From contig QGGY01000011.1 of the NCBI GenBank assembly GCA_003148945.1, forward strand, positions 62,001 through 126,000: 64,000 nt of DNA, written 5' to 3'. The notes beneath the pieces are model-generated. The model was not told where the DNA came from. It worked only from the letters and a program-made list of their open reading frames with translations, and made no database searches. Shown here one piece after another: positions 24,274-31,895 of this stretch. Source of the stretch: Murimonas intestini. GTDB lineage: Bacteria > Bacillota > Clostridia > Lachnospirales > Lachnospiraceae. Position 1 is the stretch's first letter. The number at the start of each line of letters is the position of its first letter. A program made the position numbers and the translations under genes.

Positions 24274-25887
24274 ATGGAAAAAAGGACATTCAGCAACCCC
24301 ATCCTGCCCGGTTTTTACCCTGATCCTTCCATATGCAGGGTTGGAGAGGACTACTATATGGTGACATCATCTTTTGTATACTTTCCGGGCCTTCCTGTGT
24401 TCCACAGCAGGGATCTTGTACATTGGGAACAGACAGGCCATGGAATAGAAAGGCCGGGACAGCTGGATTATAAGAATTGTGAAACTTCACTTGGATTGTG
24501 GGCGCCCACAATCCGGTGGCACTGCGGAAAATTTTACATTATAAACACATTTGTGTCAGAGGGAAGGGAAGCCAGAAGGGATAACTTTATTATCACAGCA
24601 GACTCACCAGAAGGACCATGGAGTGATCCCATATTCATAGAAGGCGCTGACGGGATCGATCCCAGTTTATTTTTTGATGATGACGGCAGAGTGTGGTATA
24701 CAGGTAATTTCATAACCGGGGAAGCGCTGTATGAGGGGCATCATGGTATCTACCTGTGTGAACTGGATGCAGATACCTTTCAGTTTAAAGGGGAGCGCAC
24801 GGTCATCTGGGATGGTGCAGCCACCAGAAGTAAATGGATCGAGGCGCCTCATCTTTATAAAAAAGACGGTTACTATTATCTGATGGTGGCTGAGGGAGGG
24901 ACCTTTGTAAACCACAGCGTAATGATGGCAAGGTCAGAACAGATAGAGGGCCTATACGAGCCCTGCCCCAGGAACCCTATCCTCACCCACAGGCATATGC
25001 CCCTTGATATACCTGTCTCTGTAGTAGGGCATGGTGACCTGTTTGAGACGCAGAATGGAGAGTGGTGGATGGTGCTTCTGGGAATCCGTACCTACCAGGA
25101 GACTCATTTCAACACAGGAAGGGAAACTTTTCTGATACCAATGCGTTGGGCGTCTGACGGCTGGCCGATGGCGGATAATGAGACTGGAATGGTAAATATA
25201 GAAGAGAGGCTTCCAAATCTAAAGCAACACCCGGTACTGCCGCTGCCCTCCTGGGACTCTTTTGGAGAGGACTCGCTGTCCTTCCAGTGGAATACTATTC
25301 ATCCGCCCGGGGAGCCATTTTATTCGCTTTCCAAGAGGAGCGGCTGGCTGAGGCTTTATCTGAAAAAGGAGACAATGGAAGAGATATGCTGTCCGTCATT
25401 TATAGGAAGAAGGCAGCAGCATAAGAGTTTTTTGGCCAAAACCCTGATGGAATTTGTGCCGGAGAATGAAAATGAAGAATGCGGTATCTGCCTGGTGCAG
25501 GATGACAGATATCATTACAGCTTCGTGACAGGTATGAGAGACGGCAGACAGGTAATCAGGCTGTACAAAGTGGAGGATTCTAAAAAGGAGCTTGCGCGCG
25601 AACTGGCTACAGACAGAAAATACACAGAAGATAGCGGGGAATGCCGGCAGAAAATAGCCGGGCAGATATACTTCACTGTATTCTGCACAGGAGAGACATA
25701 TGAGTTTTATTACGGGTATAAGGAAAATCAGATGATCCCATTCCAGAAAGACATGGAGGCAAGCCTGCTCAGCTCCGATGTAAATGAAGGATTCACGGGT
25801 GCATATCTGGGGCCATATGCGACTTCAAACGGTAAAGAGTCAGATGCTTACGGCGATTTTGACTGGTTTGTATATCAGGGGTTATAG
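24274..25887 (+). CDS. GH43 glycoside hydrolase (beta-xylosidase/alpha-L-arabinofuranosidase type)
   Basis: A 537-residue enzyme that removes xylose or arabinose units from short oligosaccharides. The five-bladed propeller residues are visible: the base Asp in GFYPDPSIC (residue ~17), the Asp in ADGIDPSLFFDDDG (~131) and the acid Glu in WIEAPHLYKKDGYYYLM (~190). The last ~200 residues fit the GH43 C-terminal beta-sandwich (GAYLGPYATS at the end). There is no signal peptide, so substrate is imported first. It follows the permease by 46 bp and is followed by a dehydrogenase 9 bp away, all one transcript. Confidence 0.92.
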   Translation: MEKRTFSNPILPGFYPDPSICRVGEDYYMVTSSFVYFPGLPVFHSRDLVHWEQTGHGIERPGQLDYKNCETSLGLWAPTIRWHCGKFYIINTFVSEGREARRDNFIITADSPEGPWSDPIFIEGADGIDPSLFFDDDGRVWYTGNFITGEALYEGHHGIYLCELDADTFQFKGERTVIWDGAATRSKWIEAPHLYKKDGYYYLMVAEGGTFVNHSVMMARSEQIEGLYEPCPRNPILTHRHMPLDIPVSVVGHGDLFETQNGEWWMVLLGIRTYQETHFNTGRETFLIPMRWASDGWPMADNETGMVNIEERLPNLKQHPVLPLPSWDSFGEDSLSFQWNTIHPPGEPFYSLSKRSGWLRLYLKKETMEEICCPSFIGRRQQHKSFLAKTLMEFVPENENEECGICLVQDDRYHYSFVTGMRDGRQVIRLYKVEDSKKELARELATDRKYTEDSGECRQKIAGQIYFTVFCTGETYEFYYGYKENQMIPFQKDMEASLLSSDVNEGFTGAYLGPYATSNGKESDAYGDFDWFVYQGL

Positions 25888-25896
25888 GAGGATATT

Positions 25897-26943
25897 ATGG
25901 AAAAGACAATGAAGCAGGCGGTCATGACGGATATAAGGAAAGTAGAAATCCGCAGAGCTGCCATACCGGTGCCAAAAGATAATGAAGTGCTTGTGAAGAT
26001 AGAACATGTGGGGATCTGCGGGTCAGACCTGCACTATTATGAATCTGGCAGGATTGGCGATTTTGTTGTGGAGCCTCCCTTTGTGCTGGGGCATGAGGCC
26101 AGCGGGATAGTGGTAGAGACAGGAAAAGATGTAGAAAGCCTGAAGCCCGGAGACAGAGTGGCATTAGAGCCGGGAAAAACATGCGGAGAATGTGAATTTT
26201 GCAAAGCCGGGAAATACAATTTGTGTAAAGATGTAGTATTTTTTGCAACACCTCCTGTAGACGGTGTATTCCAGGAATATGTGACTCATGAGGCGTCCCT
26301 GTGCTTTAAACTTCCGGAAGGCATGAGCACGGTTGAAGGAGCGCTGATAGAGCCTCTGGCTGTGGGATTCCATGCGGCTATGCAGGGAGGGGCCAAAATA
26401 GGCCAAACTGCTGTGGTGACAGGCGCAGGCTGCATAGGGCTGGTGTCTCTTCTGGCATTAAAGGCCATGGGGGTATCCAGAGTTTTCGTGGTGGATGTAA
26501 TAGAAAAAAGGCTTCAAAAAGCGCTGGAGCTTGGCGCTGACCAGGTGATCAACGGGAAGGAAGAGGATGCCGTGAGACGGATCATAGAGCTGACCCAGGG
26601 AAAAGGGTGTGACTTGTCGGTCGAGACTGCCGGCTCAGAAATAACAGCCTCCTGTCTCATCAAAGCATCCAGGAAGGGAGCGGTGATAGTCTTTGTCGGC
26701 TATAGCGCCAGCGGAATGATGAATCTCCCAATAGGGACAGTTCTGGATAAGGAACTTACACTAAAATCTGTTTTTCGTTACAGGAATATATATCCCCTGG
26801 CAATAGAAGCGGTTGCCGGGAAAAAAGTGAATATCCAAAATATAGTAACGAATTATTTTGAACTGGACGATATCCAGGAGGCGTTAGAGGAATGCGTTGA
26901 GAATAAGGCTGAGATAGTGAAGGGGGTTATACGGGTAGGGTGA
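25897..26943 (+). CDS. Zinc-dependent medium-chain polyol dehydrogenase (sorbitol/xylitol type)
   Basis: A 348-residue NAD-dependent dehydrogenase. Catalytic zinc residues are in CGSDLHYYESG and LGHEASG; the structural-zinc cysteines are in CGECEFCKAGKYNLC (about residues 95-109). The Rossmann motif is VTGAGCIGLVSL near 170. The motif set is that of L-iditol/xylitol dehydrogenases, which interconvert polyols and ketoses. It ends the operon with the GH43 gene, so it probably processes a pentose or pentitol released there. A GGAGG site precedes the ATG. Confidence 0.92.
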   Translation: MEKTMKQAVMTDIRKVEIRRAAIPVPKDNEVLVKIEHVGICGSDLHYYESGRIGDFVVEPPFVLGHEASGIVVETGKDVESLKPGDRVALEPGKTCGECEFCKAGKYNLCKDVVFFATPPVDGVFQEYVTHEASLCFKLPEGMSTVEGALIEPLAVGFHAAMQGGAKIGQTAVVTGAGCIGLVSLLALKAMGVSRVFVVDVIEKRLQKALELGADQVINGKEEDAVRRIIELTQGKGCDLSVETAGSEITASCLIKASRKGAVIVFVGYSASGMMNLPIGTVLDKELTLKSVFRYRNIYPLAIEAVAGKKVNIQNIVTNYFELDDIQEALEECVENKAEIVKGVIRVG

Positions 26944-27008
26944 ATTGCTGCGCAGTGGGGCGGCGGCCGCTGTGCTTTCAGAAAGTTAACAGTTAACAAT
27001 TATGATGA

Positions 27009-27146
27009 TACAGAGTTTCCGCTTCTTCCTTGACAAGCTATGAAATAGCCTATCGCATTTATGAGGAGGATGATAAAGTCGTCGTTGTAATATTGGCAGG
27101 TACACGTGAGAATTTTTATGAGGAATTAAAACGTTATATGAAATAA
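27009..27146 (+). pseudogene. Remnant of a RelE/ParE-family toxin gene (C-terminal part)
   Basis: The frame from 27009 to the stop at 27144-27146 reads SYEIAYRIYEEDDKVVVV then ILAGTRENFYEELKRYMK, the typical end of a RelE/ParE-type toxin. There is no start codon with a ribosome binding site and no N-terminal half, since a stop lies at 27006-27008, and no antitoxin gene precedes it. It follows the dehydrogenase gene by 65 bp. It is taken as a decayed toxin gene. Confidence 0.6.
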
Positions 27147-27149
27147 TGT

Positions 27150-27250
27150 GTATCTATTCAGCAGGTCTGTGCATTTACTGCACAGATCGTAAGAAAATGA
27201 TTCAAGGGTGCAAAAATCCCATCGCCGAAGGCGATTTTAAATGGATTTTT
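27150..27250 (+). repeat. Long copy of the dispersed gcaggtctgtgca element
   Basis: It begins ctattcagcaggtctgtgca, continues with the palindrome tctgtgca-tttac-tgcacaga, then aagaaaatgattcaagggtg and caaaaatccc, and ends in a hairpin of aaaaatcc with ggattttt enclosing atcgcc/ggcgat. A related long copy lies at 52184-52296. It carries no ORF. Confidence 0.75.
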
Positions 27251-27254
27251 ATAT

Positions 27255-27281
27255 GTAATTGTGAAGGTACTGAACAATTAC
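27255..27281 (+). repeat. Palindrome gtaattgt...acaattac (variant of the taactgt element)
   Basis: The stem gtaattgt/acaattac is perfect with loop gaaggtactga. The copies at 28412 and 56616 have C-G where this one has T-A in the stem, a compensatory change. Confidence 0.7.
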
Positions 27282-27310
27282 AATAATGTTTAGAATAAGA
27301 AATAGTAAGG

Positions 27311-27338
27311 CCGTTGCTAATATAAGCAACGGTTTTTT
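27311..27338 (+). terminator. Intrinsic terminator
   Basis: ccgttgct (27311-27318) pairs exactly with agcaacgg (27325-27332), followed by six T (27333-27338). It would end transcripts from the dehydrogenase operon or from the repeat element. Confidence 0.8.
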
Positions 27339-27517
27339 TAGAGCATTGTGAGACATGGATATAAAACGGTTTAATTACGGGGATAATAATAAAAAATGAT
27401 AATAAAAAATGTAAAAATAACCGCATACAATCCAATAAAAACTAAAATAAGGTTCACAAACGGTGATTTAAATGGTATTATATATATAACAAAAGTGGAT
27501 AAAAGGAGGAATATTTT

Positions 27518-28282
27518 ATGACGATTCAGGAAATGAAACAGCTGAAGCAGGAGCGGGGATATACATATGCCCAGATCGCGGATCTGTCCGGCGTGCCGCT
27601 TGGGACGGTTCAGAAGATTTTTAACGGTGAGACGAAGAGTCCCAGGTATGATACTCTCACTGCGCTTGAGCGGGTGTTTGCGGAGCCGATGGTGGTGAGG
27701 GAAACTTCGGCCTATGGAGCAGAGAGGAAGCCCGGCACATATACCATAGATGATTATCGTGCGCTGCCGGATGAACAGAGGGTAGAATTGATCGATGGAT
27801 ACTTTTATGATATGGCATCACCCACAACCTTTCATCAGCTCATGGCAGGCGAAGTATACCGGCAGGTAGCAAATTACATTATGGAGCAGGGCGGAGCCTG
27901 TACGCCCTTTATCTCACCCATAGACGTCCAGCTGGACAACGATGAGAAGACAATGATCCAGCCGGATGTGATCATTGTGTGCAATCCGGACCAGATTGAA
28001 AGACGTAACATAATGGGCGCCCCGGATTTTGTCCTTGAGGTTATTTCACCGGGGACTAAGCACAGGGACTATATTACAAAACTGTATAAATATGAACAGG
28101 CGGGAGTGCATGAATACTGGATCGTAGATCCCTACAAGAAGAGAGTGCTGGTATATTTTTTTAAAGGTGAGGTTTCACCAGCAATCTATCCCATTGATGC
28201 AGATATTCCGGTAAATATTTATGAAGGAAAGCTGACCCTTAAGTTTCAGCAGATTGCAAAATGGGCCGTGAGTGTGTCCTGA
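27518..28282 (+). CDS. Helix-turn-helix protein fused to a Uma2 (DUF820) nuclease-like domain
   Basis: A 254-residue protein. Residues 1-55 form an XRE/Cro-type helix-turn-helix (YTYAQIADLSGVPLGTVQKIF). Residues about 70-250 are a Uma2-type PD-(D/E)xK domain: TIDDYRALPDEQRVELIDG, the metal-site Asp in IQPDVIIVCN and FVLEVISPGT with the acidic residue, then YKYEQAGVHEYWIVDP. Uma2 proteins are abundant, of unknown role and suspected to be mobile-element or defence nucleases; the added DNA-binding domain would target it. It stands alone between repeats behind an AAAAGGAGG site. Confidence 0.88.
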   Translation: MTIQEMKQLKQERGYTYAQIADLSGVPLGTVQKIFNGETKSPRYDTLTALERVFAEPMVVRETSAYGAERKPGTYTIDDYRALPDEQRVELIDGYFYDMASPTTFHQLMAGEVYRQVANYIMEQGGACTPFISPIDVQLDNDEKTMIQPDVIIVCNPDQIERRNIMGAPDFVLEVISPGTKHRDYITKLYKYEQAGVHEYWIVDPYKKRVLVYFFKGEVSPAIYPIDADIPVNIYEGKLTLKFQQIAKWAVSVS

Positions 28283-28337
28283 CTTACTGAGGATAAAATA
28301 AACTGTATAAAATTTCGTAAATTATACATACTAAAAA

Positions 28338-28360
28338 GGCAGCAAAACTGCCGTTTCATT
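28338..28360 (+). terminator. Probable terminator after the Uma2 gene
   Basis: A short stem ggcag/ctgcc with loop caaaa, followed by gtttcattt. It is short but correctly placed. Confidence 0.5.
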
Positions 28361-28386
28361 TCCGCGGACAAATAGTAACGATTGAA

Positions 28387-28436
28387 GTAATTATTCAGCA
28401 GGTCTGTGCATGTAACTGTGAAGGCATCGAACAGTT
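28387..28436 (+). repeat. Compound repeat: gcaggtctgtgca core joined to the taactgt palindrome
   Basis: gtaattattcagcaggtctg and tgca are directly followed by gtaactgtgaaggcatcgaa and cagtt (28412-28436), whose arms taactgt and acagtt pair. The two modules occur apart elsewhere, so this copy shows that they belong to one family. Confidence 0.7.
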
Positions 28437-28478
28437 TCCGATGGAAATAACGGATTATGACAGATAAGAAGGTGAACC

Positions 28479-29969
28479 ATGGAATCTATATGGGAGATGA
28501 CAACTGAGATACCTGGGCGGGAGCAGCTTTCCGGAGGCAGAAACGTCCAGGCTGCTGTGATAGGAGGCGGCCTTGCAGGGATCCTCACGGCTTACTTTTT
28601 AAAACAGGCGGGAATGGATGTGCTGGTCATAGAAGGCAGCAGGATCGGAAGCGGGCAGACGGGGAGAACTACGGCCAAGATCACAGTTTCCCACGGACTG
28701 ATCTATGAGAACCTGATCCGCGAGATGGGACTGGGGAAAGCCCAGCAATATGCGTTCGCAAATCAGGAGGCTCTGCGCCATTATAAAAGACTGATAGAAG
28801 AGAAAAAAATTGACTGTGACTTTGAGGAGTGCACCTCATATCTGTACTCGGTAATGGAAGAAAAAGAGATATGGGAAGAGACCAGGGCGGCTGAAAAACT
28901 GGGCCTGGGCGCCAAGTTTACTCTTCAGACAGAGCTGCCTTTTCAGGTGAGGGCAGCTATAGCGTATAAGGATCAGGCCAGATTCCATCCGCTCAAGTTT
29001 TTAAAGGCAGTTTCGGAGGAACTTGATATTGTGGAAAATACTCCTGTGGAGCGTGTGGAGGGCGGCGTCATAGAGACTAAATATGGGAATGTGAAGGCGG
29101 AACATATTATATTCGCTTCTCACTTCCCTTTTATCAATGTTCCGGGTTTCTATTTTATGAGGATGCATCAGGAGAGAAGTTATGCGGCGGCATTTACCGG
29201 ATGCCCCCGGATGAAGGATATGTATCTTGGGGTAGACCCTTGTCCTGGCAGCCATGTGGGGAATTATGACGGCAGGGCGCTGTCATTCCGAGGTTATGGG
29301 GATTATCTGCTTTTAGGCGGTTATGGGCACCGTACCGGAGAAAATGAAGCAGGAGGACAGTACAAACGCCTGGAGGAAGCGGCGAATTCCTACTGGCCCG
29401 GCTGCCGGCTTAAGACGGCCTGGTCCGCCCAGGACTGCATGACAATAGATGAGGTGCCGTATATCGGGAAATATTCTGCCAAGACTGCCAACTGGTACGT
29501 GGCCACCGGGTTTAGGAAATGGGGAATGACCTCATCTATGGCAGCAGCGACTGTCATTACAGGTATGATCACAGGGGCCGGGGTGCCATATGCTGAGGTC
29601 TTCAGCCCGCAGCGGTTCCAGCTTGGCACGGCAGTTCCGGAGATGTTTAAAGAGGGCGTTCATTCGGCGAAGAGCCTGATAGCCCAGAATTTTTCTCTGC
29701 CAAAGGAAAAGGTGGATGAGATACCTGCCGGACATGGGGGAGTAGTTCAGTATCAGGGAGAAAAGGTGGGCGTATATAAGGATGAAAGCGGTGAGCCTCA
29801 TTTTGTGACTACCAGGTGTCCCCATCTGGGCTGTCAGCTCACATGGAATCCGCAGGAATTGAGCTGGGACTGCCCATGCCACGGTTCGAGATTTGATTAC
29901 AGGGGAAATCTGCTGGATAATCCGGCACAGGAGGGAATCTGCGATGAAACAATTTCATGGGAGAAATAA
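28479..29969 (+). CDS. FAD-dependent oxidoreductase with C-terminal Rieske [2Fe-2S] domain
   Basis: A 496-residue protein. The N-terminal dinucleotide motif VIGGGLAGILTAYFL (near residue 27) and the GSGQTGRTTAKIT segment mark a DAO-type FAD enzyme. The last 60 residues form a Rieske domain with ligands in CPHLGC (near 447) and CPCHGSRFD. This fusion is known in Firmicutes and is thought to pass electrons from a substrate through the iron-sulphur cluster; the substrate is unknown. AAGGTGAACC precedes the ATG. Its 3' end overlaps the next gene by 26 bp, so the two are coupled. Confidence 0.9.
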   Translation: MESIWEMTTEIPGREQLSGGRNVQAAVIGGGLAGILTAYFLKQAGMDVLVIEGSRIGSGQTGRTTAKITVSHGLIYENLIREMGLGKAQQYAFANQEALRHYKRLIEEKKIDCDFEECTSYLYSVMEEKEIWEETRAAEKLGLGAKFTLQTELPFQVRAAIAYKDQARFHPLKFLKAVSEELDIVENTPVERVEGGVIETKYGNVKAEHIIFASHFPFINVPGFYFMRMHQERSYAAAFTGCPRMKDMYLGVDPCPGSHVGNYDGRALSFRGYGDYLLLGGYGHRTGENEAGGQYKRLEEAANSYWPGCRLKTAWSAQDCMTIDEVPYIGKYSAKTANWYVATGFRKWGMTSSMAAATVITGMITGAGVPYAEVFSPQRFQLGTAVPEMFKEGVHSAKSLIAQNFSLPKEKVDEIPAGHGGVVQYQGEKVGVYKDESGEPHFVTTRCPHLGCQLTWNPQELSWDCPCHGSRFDYRGNLLDNPAQEGICDETISWEK

Positions 29970-30945
29970 AAAGAGCAGTTACTTTGAGGGATGGTACCTG
30001 AAACATCAGTCAGGGGAAGATACGGTGTGCTTTATCCCTGCATTTCATGTGGATGAAAGAGGGGAAAGATCTGCCTCTCTCCAGGTCATTGTAAATGAAA
30101 AAACAGGCTTCATGGAATACCCGGCGTCCAGATTCTATGCATCGGAAAGCGGATTTTACTGCCATATCGGAAACAGCAGGTTTTCCATTAACAGCATTGA
30201 GGTTGATTTTGAGTGTGAGGGAATGCGTGTAAAAGGCAAAATAGAATACAGTCAGGTAAAGCCTCCCAAGAAGGATATCATGGGTCCCTTTGCGGCAGTC
30301 CCGTTTATGCAGTGCTACCACGGTATACTGAGCATGTCCCATGAGCTTAAAGGCGAGCTTGATATAAACGGCAGGACGGTTAATTTTGACGGGGGCAGAG
30401 GATATATAGAAAAAGACAGGGGCACTTCATTCCCATCTGCCTACACATGGCTGCAGTGCAGCTGGGGGGAACGTGCAGGTCACAGCCTTATGCTGGCAGT
30501 GGCGGAAATACCGCTTCCGGGCTTCGCAGGGCATCCTGTGGCCGGAAGGTTATGTAAGGACAGTCAGATCACTAAGAGTCCAGGGACGTTTACAGGTATT
30601 ATCTTTTCAGCACTGATCGGCGGAGAGGAGTACAGGATAACTACCTACAAAGGGGCCAGGATCATAAAAAATGACGGAAATGAGATATGGATCAGGCAGA
30701 AGGACCTGCTGCTTAAGGTAAGGATGTATGAGACATCCGGGCAAAGCAGTAAGGAGACCGCAGGGAGGGAAAAAGGCGGAGGAATTGCCCTGAGAGCTCC
30801 CCGGTGGGGCAGAATGTCTCAGTTTATCATGGAGAGGCCCAGATGCCGGGTCAGATGCCGTCTGACTTCAAACGGGAAACCTGTTTTCGACATGACGAGT
30901 GAGAAAGCGAGCGCGGAGAGAAGAGAAAGGGGAAACTTGCGATAA
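29944..30945 (+). CDS. Tocopherol-cyclase-like family protein
   Basis: A 333-residue protein of the tocopherol cyclase-like family, recognised by FEGWYLKHQ near residue 15, FIPAFHVDERG, and the GGRGYIEKDRGTSFPSAYTWLQ-type block (positions about 140-160: GYIEKDRG, SAYTWLQCSWG). Plant members close the chromanol ring of vitamin E; bacterial members outside phototrophs have no known reaction, and this organism would not make tocopherol. The ATG at 29944 has AGGAGGGA before it and lies inside the Rieske gene's end. Coupling to that redox gene suggests a shared substrate, perhaps a quinone-like or lipid compound. Confidence 0.8.
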   Translation: MKQFHGRNKKSSYFEGWYLKHQSGEDTVCFIPAFHVDERGERSASLQVIVNEKTGFMEYPASRFYASESGFYCHIGNSRFSINSIEVDFECEGMRVKGKIEYSQVKPPKKDIMGPFAAVPFMQCYHGILSMSHELKGELDINGRTVNFDGGRGYIEKDRGTSFPSAYTWLQCSWGERAGHSLMLAVAEIPLPGFAGHPVAGRLCKDSQITKSPGTFTGIIFSALIGGEEYRITTYKGARIIKNDGNEIWIRQKDLLLKVRMYETSGQSSKETAGREKGGGIALRAPRWGRMSQFIMERPRCRVRCRLTSNGKPVFDMTSEKASAERRERGNLR

Positions 30946-31015
30946 AGAATTCAAATACCTGATAGACAAAGGCGGTCAAGCTGTGATAGGATAGAGCCGG
31001 AAGTCAAATATCGCG

Positions 31016-31056
31016 CAGCTGCAGGCCGCCAGGGAATATGGCAGCTGCTAATTTTT
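31016..31056 (+). terminator. Hairpin with T-run before the MBL gene
   Basis: cagctgc (31016-31022) pairs with gcagctg (31041-31047), followed at a short distance by attttt (31051-31056). It could end the Rieske/cyclase-like transcript. Confidence 0.45.
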
Positions 31057-31073
31057 AAGGGGAGTAACACGAA

Positions 31074-31817
31074 ATGAAGATAACCTATATTTATCACAGC
31101 TCATTTCTGGTGGAGTGCAGTTCTGTATATCTTCTGTTTGATTACTTTAAGGGCACGCTTCCGCCGATGAACAGGGAAAAGCCTCTTTATGTATTTGCAT
31201 CCCACAGGCATGGCGATCATTTTTCACCTGCGATCTTTGATCTGCCGAAGCTGTTTCCAAAGGCCGTATTTATCCTGTCAGATGATATACGTAAGGGCAG
31301 GGTGCCTGATGAAATGATGGACAGGACCGTATTTATGGGGCCGGATATGAAGAGGGAAGCAGGCCAGATCATTGTTGAGACTGTCAGATCCACTGATGAA
31401 GGGGTGGCATTTCTGGTAAGTGCAGGCATGGATACAGTCTATCATGCAGGAGATCTGAATGACTGGACATGGGAAGGCGAGCCGGAAGAAGACAATGAGA
31501 AGATGAGCCGGGAATACCGGGAATACACAGACAAGCTGAAGGGCCGTGAGATTGACGCGGCATTCCTGCCTCTTGACGGAAGGCTCGAACAGCACTATGC
31601 AAGAGGAATAGAATATTTCATGAGGAGCGTGGGAGCGGGAATCATCTTTCCAATGCACTGCTGGAGTGATTATACAGTGATACATAAGTTTAAACAGCAG
31701 TATAAGGATGAACCCGGGATAGAGACTGTAGCGGATATCACCAGGCAGGGACAGTCATTTGAAGTGAGAAATAAAAATTATAAGAGCTTAATGCTTTCGT
31801 CGCCGGGCGGAGCATGA
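31074..31817 (+). CDS. MBL-fold metal-dependent hydrolase
   Basis: A 247-residue metallo-beta-lactamase-fold protein. The metal motif HRHGDH is at residues about 45-50, later ligands are in YHAGDLNDW, and the C-terminal His lies in FPMHCW. It resembles the UlaG-like branch, which includes lactonases and phosphodiesterases, but the substrate is unknown. The site AAGGGGAG precedes the ATG. It is followed by a terminator and then a MATE transporter. Confidence 0.88.
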   Translation: MKITYIYHSSFLVECSSVYLLFDYFKGTLPPMNREKPLYVFASHRHGDHFSPAIFDLPKLFPKAVFILSDDIRKGRVPDEMMDRTVFMGPDMKREAGQIIVETVRSTDEGVAFLVSAGMDTVYHAGDLNDWTWEGEPEEDNEKMSREYREYTDKLKGREIDAAFLPLDGRLEQHYARGIEYFMRSVGAGIIFPMHCWSDYTVIHKFKQQYKDEPGIETVADITRQGQSFEVRNKNYKSLMLSSPGGA

Positions 31818-31819
31818 TC

Positions 31820-31875
31820 AAAAAGCATCAGCATCTATGTCGTCAGGCCTTGGGCATAGAGAGCTGGTGCTTTTT
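31820..31875 (+). terminator. Intrinsic terminator after the MBL gene
   Basis: aaaaagcatcagc (31820-31832) pairs with gctggtgcttttt (31863-31875) with one mismatch/wobble; inner tctatg/catag pairing extends it. Confidence 0.75.
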
Positions 31876-31895
31876 ACGCAGCTATCAGGAGAAAA

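Noticed and set aside
30946..31015. Small gene fragment reading KEFKYLIDKGGQAVIG
   Set aside because: It is only about 19 codons with no start or ribosome binding site and resembles no family I can name.
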